Below are positions 42,175 through 50,226 of a DNA stretch of 64,000 nt, piece after piece. Both the position numbers and the translations under genes were made by a program. The stretch lies in assembly GCF_907177275.1 (NCBI RefSeq), contig NZ_CAJSLV010000047.1, positions 62,001 to 126,000 on the forward strand, given 5' to 3'. The notes under the pieces are model-generated. The model saw only the letters and a list, made by a program, of their open reading frames with translations, made no database searches and had not been told where the DNA came from. The first letter of the stretch is position 1. Each line of letters begins with the position of its first letter. This stretch comes from Actinacidiphila cocklensis (GTDB lineage: Bacteria; Actinomycetota; Actinomycetes; Streptomycetales; Streptomycetaceae).

Positions 42175-43011
42175 TCAGCTCCCGGCGCCGGCGGGACCGG
42201 CTATCAGGTCGTCCGACAGTTCCCGCAGCTTTCGCCGGGCCGCCGGGTCGTACGCCTGCCGATCGGCATGCGCCTCGCTGACCCCGCTGAAATAGCGGCC
42301 GCTTCCCGGCTCGGCGTCATTGATGAGCCGCAGCGTCGCCGTACCGCCCTCCTCGACGGTGCTCCACGGGCTGATGCCGACCTCCCGCACCATCGTGGTG
42401 TCCATGAAAGTGGCCGGGTGCAGCGCGTCCACCGTGACGCCGCTCCCGCGCAACTCCTCCGCGAGGTCGAAGGTGAACATGATCTGGGCGAGCTTGCTCT
42501 GGGAGTACGCCCGCGAGGCGTCGTAACCCGCGGCCAGCATGGGGTCGGCGAAGTCGATGGCATGCTGGCCAGCCGAGGCGACATTGACGATGCGGGACGG
42601 CGCCGACGCGACGAGCAGCGGCAGCAGCCGGCGGGTCAGCCGGTATCCGGCCAGGTAGTTCACCGCGAACCTGCGCTCGATCCCGTACGCGTCGACCTCT
42701 CGCCGACCACCGGGTGAGGCGCCGCCGATCCCCGCGTTGTTCACCAGGACGTCCAGCCGGTCGGTGCGGGCGGCCACCTCGTCGGCCAGCCGGTCGACCT
42801 CCGGCAGCGCGGCGAGGTCGGCGAGCAGCACCTCGGCCCGGTCCTCACCGGTGGCCTTCCACACCGCGCTGCGCACCTCCTCCGCGCGCTCGGCATGCCG
42901 GCCGTGTATCAGGACCCGGTCGCCGGCCTCGGCCAGGCGCAGCGCCAGCCAGCGGCCCATTCCATCGGTGGATCCGGTGATCAGTACGGTCCGCCGGCGG
43001 CGCCCGGTCAC
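42175..43011 (-). CDS. SDR family oxidoreductase (retinol-dehydrogenase-like)
   Basis: A 278-residue short-chain dehydrogenase. The GTG start at 43011 overlaps the stop of the preceding SDR gene by four bases (GTGA). Cofactor site: VLITGSTDGMGRWLA (TGxxxGxG variant) with an Arg after strand 2 (IHGRHAERA), favouring NADPH. NNAG and catalytic residues: VLVNNAGIGGAS, IVNVASAGQ, YSQSKLAQIMF. The overall pattern is close to the WW-oxidoreductase/retinol dehydrogenase type. Substrate unknown. It is the second gene of an operon controlled in all likelihood by the divergent TetR regulator. Confidence 0.9.
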   Translation of the reverse strand: MTGRRRRTVLITGSTDGMGRWLALRLAEAGDRVLIHGRHAERAEEVRSAVWKATGEDRAEVLLADLAALPEVDRLADEVAARTDRLDVLVNNAGIGGASPGGRREVDAYGIERRFAVNYLAGYRLTRRLLPLLVASAPSRIVNVASAGQHAIDFADPMLAAGYDASRAYSQSKLAQIMFTFDLAEELRGSGVTVDALHPATFMDTTMVREVGISPWSTVEEGGTATLRLINDAEPGSGRYFSGVSEAHADRQAYDPAARRKLRELSDDLIAGPAGAGS

Positions 43012-43739
43012 AACGCCGCCGGCCGCAGCCGGGAACCGCCGTCGACCGAGAGCACCACACCGGTGGTGAAGGTCGCGCCGATCAGATACCCGATCGCTCC
43101 GGCGACGTCCTCGGGGCGGCCCACCCGTCCAGCGGGCGCGGTCGACGCGAAGCCGTCGAACACCTGCTGGCGGGCATCGGCGTCCAGCCAGTCCCACCAC
43201 GGGGTGTCGATGATGCCGGGCGAGACGGCGTTGACCCGTATCGGCGCCAGTTCGACGGCGAGGACCGGGACCATCGCCTCGACGGCCGCGTTGACCGCGG
43301 CCAGTCCGGCGGTACCGGGCCGCGCAGAGCCGGCGGAGCCCGCGGTGACGAAGGTGATCGAACCGCCGGGGCGCAGTGCCTTGAGCGCCGCCTGGGCGGC
43401 GACCGTCTGGGCCACGAGCTTGCCTTCCGCCGCGGCCCGCAGATCGGCTATCGGCAGTTCACCGAAGGGACCCGCCGCGGTGCTGCCGGTGACGGCCACC
43501 ACCACGTGGTCGACCGGGCCGAGCCCTGCGAAGAAGTCATGAGTGGCCGTCTCGTCCAGCGCGTCGAGCGACACGCCGGACGCGCCCTCCCCGAGCTGTG
43601 CGAGCGCGGTGTCCAACCTGCCCTTGTCGCGGCCGGTGACGATGACCTCGCGACCGGCCTGCAGCTGCTCCTGCGCGGTGGCCAGACCGATTCCCGATGT
43701 GCCGCCGATGACGACGACACGTTCTGTCGATGCGGGCAT
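43008..43739 (-). CDS. SDR family oxidoreductase
   Basis: A 243-residue short-chain dehydrogenase, ATG 43739 after GGGGGAACGA. Cofactor motif VVVIGGTSGIGLATAQ with TGRDKGRLD after strand 2. The usual NNAG is replaced (VVAVTGSTAAGPFG), and the catalytic Tyr-x3-Lys is not evident: the corresponding stretch reads GTAGLAAVNAAVEAMVPVLA. The C-terminus is normal (NAVSPGIIDTPWWDW, VLSVDGGSRL). It may therefore be a divergent or non-catalytic member. It is co-transcribed with 42175-43011 and lies opposite the TetR gene. Confidence 0.88.
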   Translation of the reverse strand: MPASTERVVVIGGTSGIGLATAQEQLQAGREVIVTGRDKGRLDTALAQLGEGASGVSLDALDETATHDFFAGLGPVDHVVVAVTGSTAAGPFGELPIADLRAAAEGKLVAQTVAAQAALKALRPGGSITFVTAGSAGSARPGTAGLAAVNAAVEAMVPVLAVELAPIRVNAVSPGIIDTPWWDWLDADARQQVFDGFASTAPAGRVGRPEDVAGAIGYLIGATFTTGVVLSVDGGSRLRPAAL

Positions 43740-43751
43740 TTCGTTCCCCCA

Positions 43752-43776
43752 TTTACGAGACATGCTGACTCGTAAA
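43752..43776. promoter_or_regulatory. candidate TetR operator
   Basis: An exact inverted repeat, TTTACGAG and CTCGTAAA, separated by nine bases, in the 73-base gap between the divergent SDR and TetR genes. Its size and place are typical for a TetR-family operator controlling both directions. Confidence 0.7.
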
Positions 43777-43812
43777 TCATATGCGAGACACCATGCCTTG
43801 TAAAGTGACCTC

Positions 43813-44475
43813 ATGAACGACACACCGGCACGTGGCAGACCCCGCAGCGAGACGGCCCGACGCGCCGTCCTCGACGCGGCGCTGGAGCTGTGCCAGAGCG
43901 ACGGCTACCAGCAGCTGACGATGAAGGGCATCGCGGAGACCGCGGGAGTCGGCCGCCAGACCGTCTATCGGTGGTGGCCGGCGAAGCAGGACGTGCTGAT
44001 CGATGCCCTGCGCGACCTCGCACTGCGCAAAGCGGAACGCCTGGACCCGGAGACCGGCGACACGCTGCGCGACGTACGCACGCTGCTCGACGCCACGTTC
44101 ACGCTCACCACCGCGCTCACCGGCAACGCGCTGATCGGGCTGATGGCCGAGGCGCAGCACGACCCGGAACTGTCGCACCGGCTGCAGTCCACGGTCATCG
44201 GACCTCGCAGGCAAGCGCTACGGGCGCTGCTGGCCCGCGGGGTGGCCGAAGGTTCGCTGTCCGACGGAACCGTGTCGCTCGACCTCGCCGTCGACTTCGC
44301 GTTCGGCACCATGTGGTACCGGCTGATCAGCCGGCACGCGCCGGTCGACTCCCGGCTGGCGGAGCAGATCACCACGGCGCTGACCACGCTGCTACGACCG
44401 GGCGGGACCGCCCAGGCCGAGCCGGAGCCCGGCACCGCCGAGGCTCCGGAGGGCCGCCCAGTCGGCACCGCGTGA
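43813..44475 (+). CDS. TetR family transcriptional regulator
   Basis: A 220-residue regulator, ATG 43813. The N-terminal HTH is standard (ARRAVLDAALELCQSDGYQQ, MKGIAETAGVGRQTVYRWWP, AKQDVLIDALRD). The C-terminal domain (residues 70-195) is of the TetR_C_11-like type (LIGLMAEAQHDPELSHRLQ, AVDFAFGTMWYRLISRHAPV), followed by a disordered Pro/Glu/Ala tail. It probably represses the divergent SDR operon through the repeat at 43752-43776 and responds to a small molecule handled by those enzymes. Confidence 0.93.
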   Translation: MNDTPARGRPRSETARRAVLDAALELCQSDGYQQLTMKGIAETAGVGRQTVYRWWPAKQDVLIDALRDLALRKAERLDPETGDTLRDVRTLLDATFTLTTALTGNALIGLMAEAQHDPELSHRLQSTVIGPRRQALRALLARGVAEGSLSDGTVSLDLAVDFAFGTMWYRLISRHAPVDSRLAEQITTALTTLLRPGGTAQAEPEPGTAEAPEGRPVGTA

Positions 44476-44512
44476 ACGTGCGCGTCCCCTCATACGGTCC
44501 GCGCCGGCCCGG

Positions 44513-45118
44513 TCAGACGGTCCACGCCTGCACGACGTCGACCACGTCACCAGCCACGGACAGCACGTCGCCGTCGAGGCCGGCCCGGTCCGAGAGCCGG
44601 GCCACCGCCCCCTCACGGTATTTGCCGTGCTCCGTGGCGGAATTCCACGCCGACAACACCAGGAAGTCGCTCTCGGCACCCTCCGCGAAGACACCGCGCA
44701 GCATGCCGGGCGACCCGGCCATCGCGGGGTTCCACACGCGCTCCTGCGCCTGGACGAAGTGGTCGACGCGGGTGGGCCGCACCTTGCACAACGCGACCCG
44801 CAGCAGGTCGGCGTCGGAGAAGTCCGGCTCGAATCCGACCTTCACGTCCAGCCTGCGGGTGAAGTTCCGCGCCGCGAGCATCTCGAACGTGCCCTCCTGC
44901 GTCGCCGCGAGGGCATCGTGCGGACCCGCCATGAAGGCGTCGTAGGCAGCCCGCCCGTCCCAGAAGGCGAAGAGATGTGCCACGCCGGGCTGGGAACGGC
45001 TCCAGCCGCCGCCCTGGCCGTGGAATCCGGGCTGCTCCCTGAGCGCCGCCCACCTGCGCTGCCCCCGGTCGAAACCGGCCTGGTCGAGGACGCCGCAGCG
45101 TATCCACTTCACCAACAC
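44513..45118 (-). CDS. YdbC/DUF4937 family protein
   Basis: A 201-residue protein; GTG 45118, with another GTG two codons on. The N-terminal half matches the DUF4937 type (MLVKWIRCGVLDQAGFDRGQ, GFHGQGGGWSRSQPGVAHLF). The C-terminal half repeats a dimeric alpha/beta-barrel-like fold (FLVLSAWNSATEHGKYREGA). Such proteins resemble monooxygenase-like ABM barrels but have no established activity. It is monocistronic, convergent with the TetR gene. Confidence 0.83.
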   Translation of the reverse strand: MLVKWIRCGVLDQAGFDRGQRRWAALREQPGFHGQGGGWSRSQPGVAHLFAFWDGRAAYDAFMAGPHDALAATQEGTFEMLAARNFTRRLDVKVGFEPDFSDADLLRVALCKVRPTRVDHFVQAQERVWNPAMAGSPGMLRGVFAEGAESDFLVLSAWNSATEHGKYREGAVARLSDRAGLDGDVLSVAGDVVDVVQAWTV

Positions 45119-45209
45119 CGCGCCATCGTAGTGGCGCGCAGGCCTGAGTTCGGCCCGGTCCGCGACTCCGGTCCCCGCCGCGCCCGACAGATGCCCCCGA
45201 ACGGCGGAC

Positions 45210-45250
45210 GGCGGTGGGGAGCGGGACCCTTCGGTCCGCTCCCCACCGCC
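45210..45250. terminator. hairpin terminator after nrdJ
   Basis: A 17-18 bp stem (GGCGGTGGGGAGCGGGAC with GTCCGCTCCCCACCGCC, one bulged base) and a CCTTCG loop, 34 bases downstream of the nrdJ stop. Confidence 0.8.
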
Positions 45251-45283
45251 GTCACATGCCGGTCGGCCGGTCAGGCCGTGCCG

Positions 45284-48163
45284 TCAGCTGCAGCCGCTGG
45301 TCGAGCCGCAGCCCTCGCACAGGTAGCAGCTGCCCGCGCGGCGCATCTTGGTGCCGCAGGAGAAGCACAGCGGTGCGTCGGCGTTCAGGCCGAGCTGGAT
45401 CTCCAGCAGCTCCGTCGAGTTGTGCGCCTCCCTGGGCGCCGGGGTGGCCGCGGGGGGCTTGGCCACGGACAACGGCGTACGGGGTTCGACCTGCCGCGGT
45501 GCGGACTGGGCCAGTCCCTCGACGTCGACCTCGTCCTCGCCGGCCTCGTACGAACCGGTGTCCAGGTGCCGCTGCCGCTCGTCGGCGGAGTGGATGCCGA
45601 GCGCGGAGCGGGTCTCGAAGGGCAGGAAGTCCAGCGCCAGGCGGCGGAAGATGTAGTCGACGATCGACTGCGCCATCCGCACGTCCGGGTCGTCGGTGAG
45701 TCCGGCCGGCTCGAAGCGCATGTTGGTGAACTTCGAGACGTAGGTCTCCAGCGGGACGCCGTACTGCATGCCCACGGACACCGCGATGGAGAAGGCGTCC
45801 ATCATGCCGGCCAGGGTGGAGCCCTGCTTGGACATCTTCAGGAAGACCTCGCCCAGACCGTCGTCGGGGTACGAGTTCGCCGTCATGTAACCCTCGGCGC
45901 CGCCCACCGTGAAGGACGTGGTGATGCCGGGACGGCCCTTGGGGAGCCGCTTGCGCACGGGGCGGTACTCGACGACCTTCTCGACCTGCGCGGGCGCCTG
46001 CGCCGTACTGTCGGCCTTGCCGTCGTCCTTCTTCTTGGCCGAGAGCGGCTGGCCGACCTTGCAGTTGTCGCGGTAGATCGCCAGCGCCTTCAGGCCGAGC
46101 TTCCAGCCCTCGTAGTAGACCTCCTCGACCTCCTCGACGGTGGCCGACTCCGGCAGGTTCACCGTCTTGGAGATGGCGCCCGACAGGAAGGGCTGGGCCG
46201 CGGCCATCATCCGCACGTGGCCCATGGCCGAGATCGCCCGCTCGCCCATGGCGCAGTCGAAGACCTCGTAGTGCTCGTTCTTCAGCCCGGGCGCGTCGAT
46301 CACGTTGCCGTGCTCGGAGATGTGGGCGACGATCGCCTCGACCTGCTCGGGCTGGTAGCCGAGCCTGCGCAGCGCGGTGGGGACCGTGTTGTTCACGATC
46401 TGCATCGAGCCGCCGCCGACGAGCTTCTTGAACTTCACCAGGGCCAGGTCCGGTTCGACACCCGTGGTGTCGCAGTCCATCATCAGGCCGATCGTTCCGG
46501 TGGGCGCGAGGACCGACGCCTGCGCGTTACGGAAACCGTTCTTCTCGCCGAGCCGGACGACGTCCTGCCACGCCTCGGTCGCCGCGGCCCACACCGGGGT
46601 GTCGAGGTCGTCGACCCTGCGGGCGGCGCCATTGGCGTCGGAGTGCTGCTTCATGACGCGCTTGTGGGCGTCGGCGTTGCGGGCGTAGCCGTCGTACGCG
46701 CCGACGACCGCCGCGAGCTCCGCGGAGCGCTTGTAGGACGTTCCGGTCATCAGCGAGGTGATGGCTCCGGCGAGGCCGCGGCCGCCGTCGGAGTCGTAGG
46801 CGTGGCCGGTCGCCATGAGCAGGGCGCCCAGGTTGGCGTACCCGATGCCCAGCTGGCGGAAGGCGCGGGTGGTCTCGCCGATCTTCTCGGTCGGGAAGTC
46901 GGCGAAGGAGATGGAGATGTCCATCGCGGTGATGACCAGCTCGACGACCTTCGCGAAGCGCTCGGCGTCGAAGGACTGGTGGCCCTCGCCGTCGTCGCGC
47001 AGGAACTTCAGCAGGTTCAGCGAGGCCAGGTTGCAGCTGGAGTTGTCCAGGTGCATGTACTCGCTGCACGGGTTGGAGGCGGTGATCCGGCCGGTCTCCG
47101 GCGAGGTGTGCCAGTGGTTGATCGTGTCGTCGTACTGGATGCCCGGGTCGGCGCAGGCCCAGGCCGCCTCGGCCAGCTTGCGGAACAGCGACCGCGCGTC
47201 GACCTCCTCGATGACCTCGCCGGTCATCCTGGCCCGCAGCCCGAAGTTCGCACCCGACTCGTACGCCTTCATGAACTCGTCGTTGACCCGAACCGAGTTG
47301 TTGGCGTTCTGGTATTGGACGGACGTGATGTCGTCGCCGCCCAGGTCCATGTCGAAGCCCGCGTCGCGCAGCGCGCGGATCTTCTCCTCCTCCTTGACCT
47401 TCGTCTCGATGAAGGCCTCGACGTCCGGGTGGTCGACGTCCAGGACGACCATCTTGGCGGCGCGGCGGGTGGCACCGCCCGACTTGATGGTTCCGGCGGA
47501 GGCGTCGGCACCGCGCATGAAGGAGACCGGCCCCGAGGCGTTGCCGCCGGAGGAGAGCAGTTCCTTGGAGGAGCGGATACGGGACAGGTTCAGGCCGGCA
47601 CCCGAGCCGCCCTTGAAGATCATGCCCTCTTCCTTGTACCAGTCGAGGATCGACTCCATGGAGTCGTCGACGGACAGGATGAAGCACGCGGAGACCTGCT
47701 GGGGCTGGGCGGTGCCCACGTTGAACCAGACCGGCGAGTTGAAGCTGAAGACCTGGTGCAGCAGCGCGTAGGTCAGCTCGTGCTCAAAGACCTCGGCCTG
47801 GTCGGGGGAGCTGAAGTAGCCGTGCTTCTCCCCCGCCTTGCGGTAGGTGAGCACCACCCGGTCGATCAGCTGCTTCAGACTCTGCTCGCGCTGCGGACTG
47901 CCCACCGCGCCGCGGAAGTACTTGCTGGTGACGATGTTGACCGCGTTCACCGACCAGAAGTCGGGGAACTCGACGCCACGCTGCTCGAAGTTGATCGAAC
48001 CGTCGCGCCAGTTGGTCATGACGACGTCACGGTGCTGCCAGACCACCTCGTCGTACGGATGCACGCCGGGGGTGGTGTGGATGCGCTCCATGTGCAGGCC
48101 CTTGCTCGTCTTGGACCCCTTGGTGCGGGAACCGCGTACCGGGCCGCTCGTCGTCTCTGTCAT
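45284..48163 (-). CDS. nrdJ: adenosylcobalamin-dependent (class II) ribonucleotide reductase
   Basis: A 959-residue enzyme, ATG 48163 after GGGAGGCGGA. It converts ribonucleotides to deoxyribonucleotides using B12, without oxygen dependence. Recognisable parts: SPVWFNVGTAQPQQVSACFI, FKGGSGAGLNLSRIRSSKEL, the active-site cysteine region NPCSEYMHLDNSSCNLASLN, and VLAPTGTIGLMMDCDTTGVE. The C-terminal redox tail is a zinc-ribbon-like CFSCGTKMRRAGSCYLCEGC. Length is typical for Streptomyces NrdJ. It is the second gene after nrdR, 118 bases downstream, and is expected to be repressed by NrdR. Confidence 0.98.
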   Translation of the reverse strand: MTETTSGPVRGSRTKGSKTSKGLHMERIHTTPGVHPYDEVVWQHRDVVMTNWRDGSINFEQRGVEFPDFWSVNAVNIVTSKYFRGAVGSPQREQSLKQLIDRVVLTYRKAGEKHGYFSSPDQAEVFEHELTYALLHQVFSFNSPVWFNVGTAQPQQVSACFILSVDDSMESILDWYKEEGMIFKGGSGAGLNLSRIRSSKELLSSGGNASGPVSFMRGADASAGTIKSGGATRRAAKMVVLDVDHPDVEAFIETKVKEEEKIRALRDAGFDMDLGGDDITSVQYQNANNSVRVNDEFMKAYESGANFGLRARMTGEVIEEVDARSLFRKLAEAAWACADPGIQYDDTINHWHTSPETGRITASNPCSEYMHLDNSSCNLASLNLLKFLRDDGEGHQSFDAERFAKVVELVITAMDISISFADFPTEKIGETTRAFRQLGIGYANLGALLMATGHAYDSDGGRGLAGAITSLMTGTSYKRSAELAAVVGAYDGYARNADAHKRVMKQHSDANGAARRVDDLDTPVWAAATEAWQDVVRLGEKNGFRNAQASVLAPTGTIGLMMDCDTTGVEPDLALVKFKKLVGGGSMQIVNNTVPTALRRLGYQPEQVEAIVAHISEHGNVIDAPGLKNEHYEVFDCAMGERAISAMGHVRMMAAAQPFLSGAISKTVNLPESATVEEVEEVYYEGWKLGLKALAIYRDNCKVGQPLSAKKKDDGKADSTAQAPAQVEKVVEYRPVRKRLPKGRPGITTSFTVGGAEGYMTANSYPDDGLGEVFLKMSKQGSTLAGMMDAFSIAVSVGMQYGVPLETYVSKFTNMRFEPAGLTDDPDVRMAQSIVDYIFRRLALDFLPFETRSALGIHSADERQRHLDTGSYEAGEDEVDVEGLAQSAPRQVEPRTPLSVAKPPAATPAPREAHNSTELLEIQLGLNADAPLCFSCGTKMRRAGSCYLCEGCGSTSGCS

Positions 48164-48281
48164 TCCGCCTCCCTATACGGGCGAAAACGCCCTGATGTGC
48201 GCGGTTCTTCCCGCAGCACGGTGTTGTCCACGGCCTCGGCGCGCGTCGCGCTCCGGCAGAAATCTGTGTCCTGCGCGCCGC

Positions 48282-48794
48282 TCAGTCGGCGGCGGATGCG
48301 GGCGCGGGGACACCGAGGTCCTCGTCGAGCCCGCCAGGAGTGGTGGGTGGCAGCTGCTCGCGCAGCTCCGTGATGGCCCTCTCGAAGTCCTCGAGCGAGT
48401 CGAACGCGCGGTAGACCGAGGCGAACCGCAGATACGCGACGAGGTCGAGGTCCTGGAGCGGACCGAGTATGGCCAGTCCCACGTCGTGGGTCGACAGCTC
48501 CGCGCTGCCGGTGGCCCTGACCGCCTCCTCGACCCGCTGCCCGAGCTGGGCGAGGGCGTCCTCGGTGACGGGGCGACCCTGGCACGCCTTGCGCACGCCG
48601 ACGATCACCTTGCTGCGGCTGAAAGGTTCCGTCACGCCGCTGCGCTTGATCACCATCAGTGACGCGGTCTCCACGGTCGTGAACCGGCGACCGCAGTCCG
48701 GGCACTGGCGGCGCCGGCGGATCGAGGCGCCGTCGTCGGTGGTTCGGCTGTCGACGACACGGCTGTCGGGGTGTCGGCAGAAGGGGCAGTGCAT
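48282..48794 (-). CDS. nrdR: ribonucleotide reductase repressor NrdR
   Basis: A 170-residue NrdR, ATG 48794 after GGGAGGGAG. The N-terminal zinc ribbon has both Cys pairs ([34 protein letters not shown]). The ATP-cone follows ([39 protein letters not shown]). NrdR senses dATP/ATP and represses ribonucleotide reductase operons. Two candidate binding boxes are found upstream. The last 20 residues are a variable tail. Confidence 0.97.
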   Translation of the reverse strand: MHCPFCRHPDSRVVDSRTTDDGASIRRRRQCPDCGRRFTTVETASLMVIKRSGVTEPFSRSKVIVGVRKACQGRPVTEDALAQLGQRVEEAVRATGSAELSTHDVGLAILGPLQDLDLVAYLRFASVYRAFDSLEDFERAITELREQLPPTTPGGLDEDLGVPAPASAAD

Positions 48795-48926
48795 CGTTCC
48801 TACTCCCTCCCTCACTCCGTGGTGAGCGCGCGCCAAAGATGCTTCCCCGGTGTCGAACGACCCCGTGAAGCAGTCCCCAAGCATAGGTGATTCCTGCGGC
48901 GTTGGACCCGCCGGGTCCCCCGTCGG

Positions 48927-48973
48927 ACCACAACCCGTGGGGGCCGGTCCCTATCCAACCACTAGATGTGGTG
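48927..48973. promoter_or_regulatory. tandem candidate NrdR boxes
   Basis: Box 1 is ACCACAACCCGTGGGG (48927-48942). Box 2 is ACCACTAGATGTGGTG (48958-48973). Both have ACCAC and GTGG half-sites at identical spacing, and they start exactly 31 bases apart, the helical-phase spacing known for paired NrdR boxes. They lie 133-179 bases upstream of the nrdR start. Box 2 is the better match to the family consensus. Confidence 0.65.
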
Positions 48974-49173
48974 CGGTGGATTCAACCGACTCGCCGAGCG
49001 TGTCACAAGTCGCCGACCGTAGGCGACCGTGCGTCCTGTGTGTCGCGCCGCCGCCCGGGCGACGGCGGGGCGCCGGTGACACACTGGGGTACCGCACCGC
49101 CGGAGCGTCACAGCAGGCGCCCCTGCGAGTCGGACGGGCACCTGAGCGGACCGGCCGACACAGAAGCGGAAGT

Positions 49174-49187
49174 CGAACTTCCATTCG
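49174..49187. promoter_or_regulatory. candidate distal LexA box
   Basis: CGAACTTCCATTCG fits CGAAC-N4-GTTCG with one mismatch, and flanking T and A extend the symmetry. It lies 65 bases upstream of the proximal box and 169 bases before the lexA start. Confidence 0.45.
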
Positions 49188-49238
49188 ATCAATACACCCG
49201 GTACCTTGATCACGTCAGCGGATTTATACAAATTCACT

Positions 49239-49252
49239 CGAACGTGTGTTTG
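49239..49252. promoter_or_regulatory. LexA (SOS) box of lexA
   Basis: CGAACGTGTGTTTG fits the SOS box CGAAC-N4-GTTCG with one mismatch, and resembles the autoregulatory box in front of lexA in Streptomyces. It lies 104 bases before the GTG start. Confidence 0.75.
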
Positions 49253-49355
49253 GCGCAACCTTTCGAAACCCACTACCGTTGTACTAACTGCCCGCGGCCG
49301 TGAAGCGGGCCTCCCGCAGTTCATGCGGTGGGAGAACATCTCGAAAGGGGCCGCC

Positions 49356-50135
49356 GTGACCACCACCGCAGAGAGCGCCACAGCGACATTGACCGCCCAT
49401 GACCGCTCCCCGGATCGAATCGGCCCGTTGGACGTGATGAACGAAGAGAACAGCCCGAAGCCCGCGCGCTCACTTCCCGGACGGCCCCCGGGTATTCGCG
49501 CCGACAGCTCCGGACTCACCGAACGCCAGCGCAGGGTCATCGAAGTCATCAGGGATTCGGTGCAGCGCCGCGGATACCCGCCGTCCATGCGTGAAATCGG
49601 CCAGGCCGTCGGGCTGTCGAGCACGTCGTCGGTCGCCCATCAGCTGATGGCACTGGAGCGCAAGGGCTTTCTGCGCCGCGACCCGCACCGCCCCCGGGCG
49701 TACGAAGTACGTGCCTCCGACGCCGGGCACCCGCAGCCCACCGACACCTCGGGCAAGCCGTCGGCCTCCTATGTGCCGCTGGTCGGGCGGATCGCGGCCG
49801 GCGGACCGATCCTCGCCGAGGAATCGGTCGAGGACGTCTTCCCGCTCCCCCGGCAACTCGTGGGCGACGGCGAGCTGTTCGTGCTCAAGGTTGTCGGCGA
49901 CTCGATGATCGAGGCCGCCATCTGCGACGGGGACTGGGTCACCGTCCGCCGCCAGCCCGTCGCCGAGAACGGCGACATCGTCGCCGCCATGCTCGACGGC
50001 GAGGCCACGGTGAAGCGCTTCAAGCGGGACAACGGGCATGTGTGGCTGCTGCCGCACAACGCCGCCTACCAGCCGATCCCCGGCGACGAGGCCACCATCC
50101 TCGGCAAGGTCGTCGCAGTCCTGCGCAGGGTCTGA
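49356..50135 (+). CDS. lexA: SOS repressor LexA
   Basis: A 259-residue LexA; GTG 49356 (protein begins [11 protein letters not shown]) after AAAGGGG. The first 50 residues are a variable leader. The winged HTH follows ([40 protein letters not shown]). The autocleavage Ala-Gly is in [13 protein letters not shown]. The catalytic Ser is in [15 protein letters not shown] and the Lys in [11 protein letters not shown]. It represses DNA-damage genes until RecA-stimulated self-cleavage. It is divergent from nrdR and converges on the DinG-type helicase gene. Confidence 0.98.
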   Translation: MTTTAESATATLTAHDRSPDRIGPLDVMNEENSPKPARSLPGRPPGIRADSSGLTERQRRVIEVIRDSVQRRGYPPSMREIGQAVGLSSTSSVAHQLMALERKGFLRRDPHRPRAYEVRASDAGHPQPTDTSGKPSASYVPLVGRIAAGGPILAEESVEDVFPLPRQLVGDGELFVLKVVGDSMIEAAICDGDWVTVRRQPVAENGDIVAAMLDGEATVKRFKRDNGHVWLLPHNAAYQPIPGDEATILGKVVAVLRRV

Positions 50136-50152
50136 CGCGCGGGTCGTCCGAG

Positions 50153-50184
50153 CGCCCCGGAATCCGTACGACGGTTCCGGGGCG
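50153..50184. terminator. bidirectional hairpin terminator
   Basis: A perfect 10-bp stem (CGCCCCGGAA with TTCCGGGGCG) and a 12-base loop between the convergent lexA and dinG-type genes. Confidence 0.78.
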
Positions 50185-50226
50185 GCCTCGTTGCGGCCCC
50201 CGGGCGCGGTCGTCGCGCCCGGCCCC

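Larger units (their letters stand above)
48795..49355. promoter_or_regulatory. shared nrdR / lexA control region
   Basis: A 561-base divergent gap without a credible gene. It contains two NrdR-type boxes near nrdR (48927-48973) and two LexA-type boxes near lexA (49174-49187 and 49239-49252). An AT-rich TATACA at 49225-49230 just before the proximal LexA box could be a -10 element for lexA. Confidence 0.6.

Noticed and set aside
44627-48373. A 1248-codon plus-strand frame opposite nrdJ.
   Set aside because: It is the antisense of nrdJ; its Val/Leu/Asp/Gly-rich composition and lack of motifs are typical of shadows.
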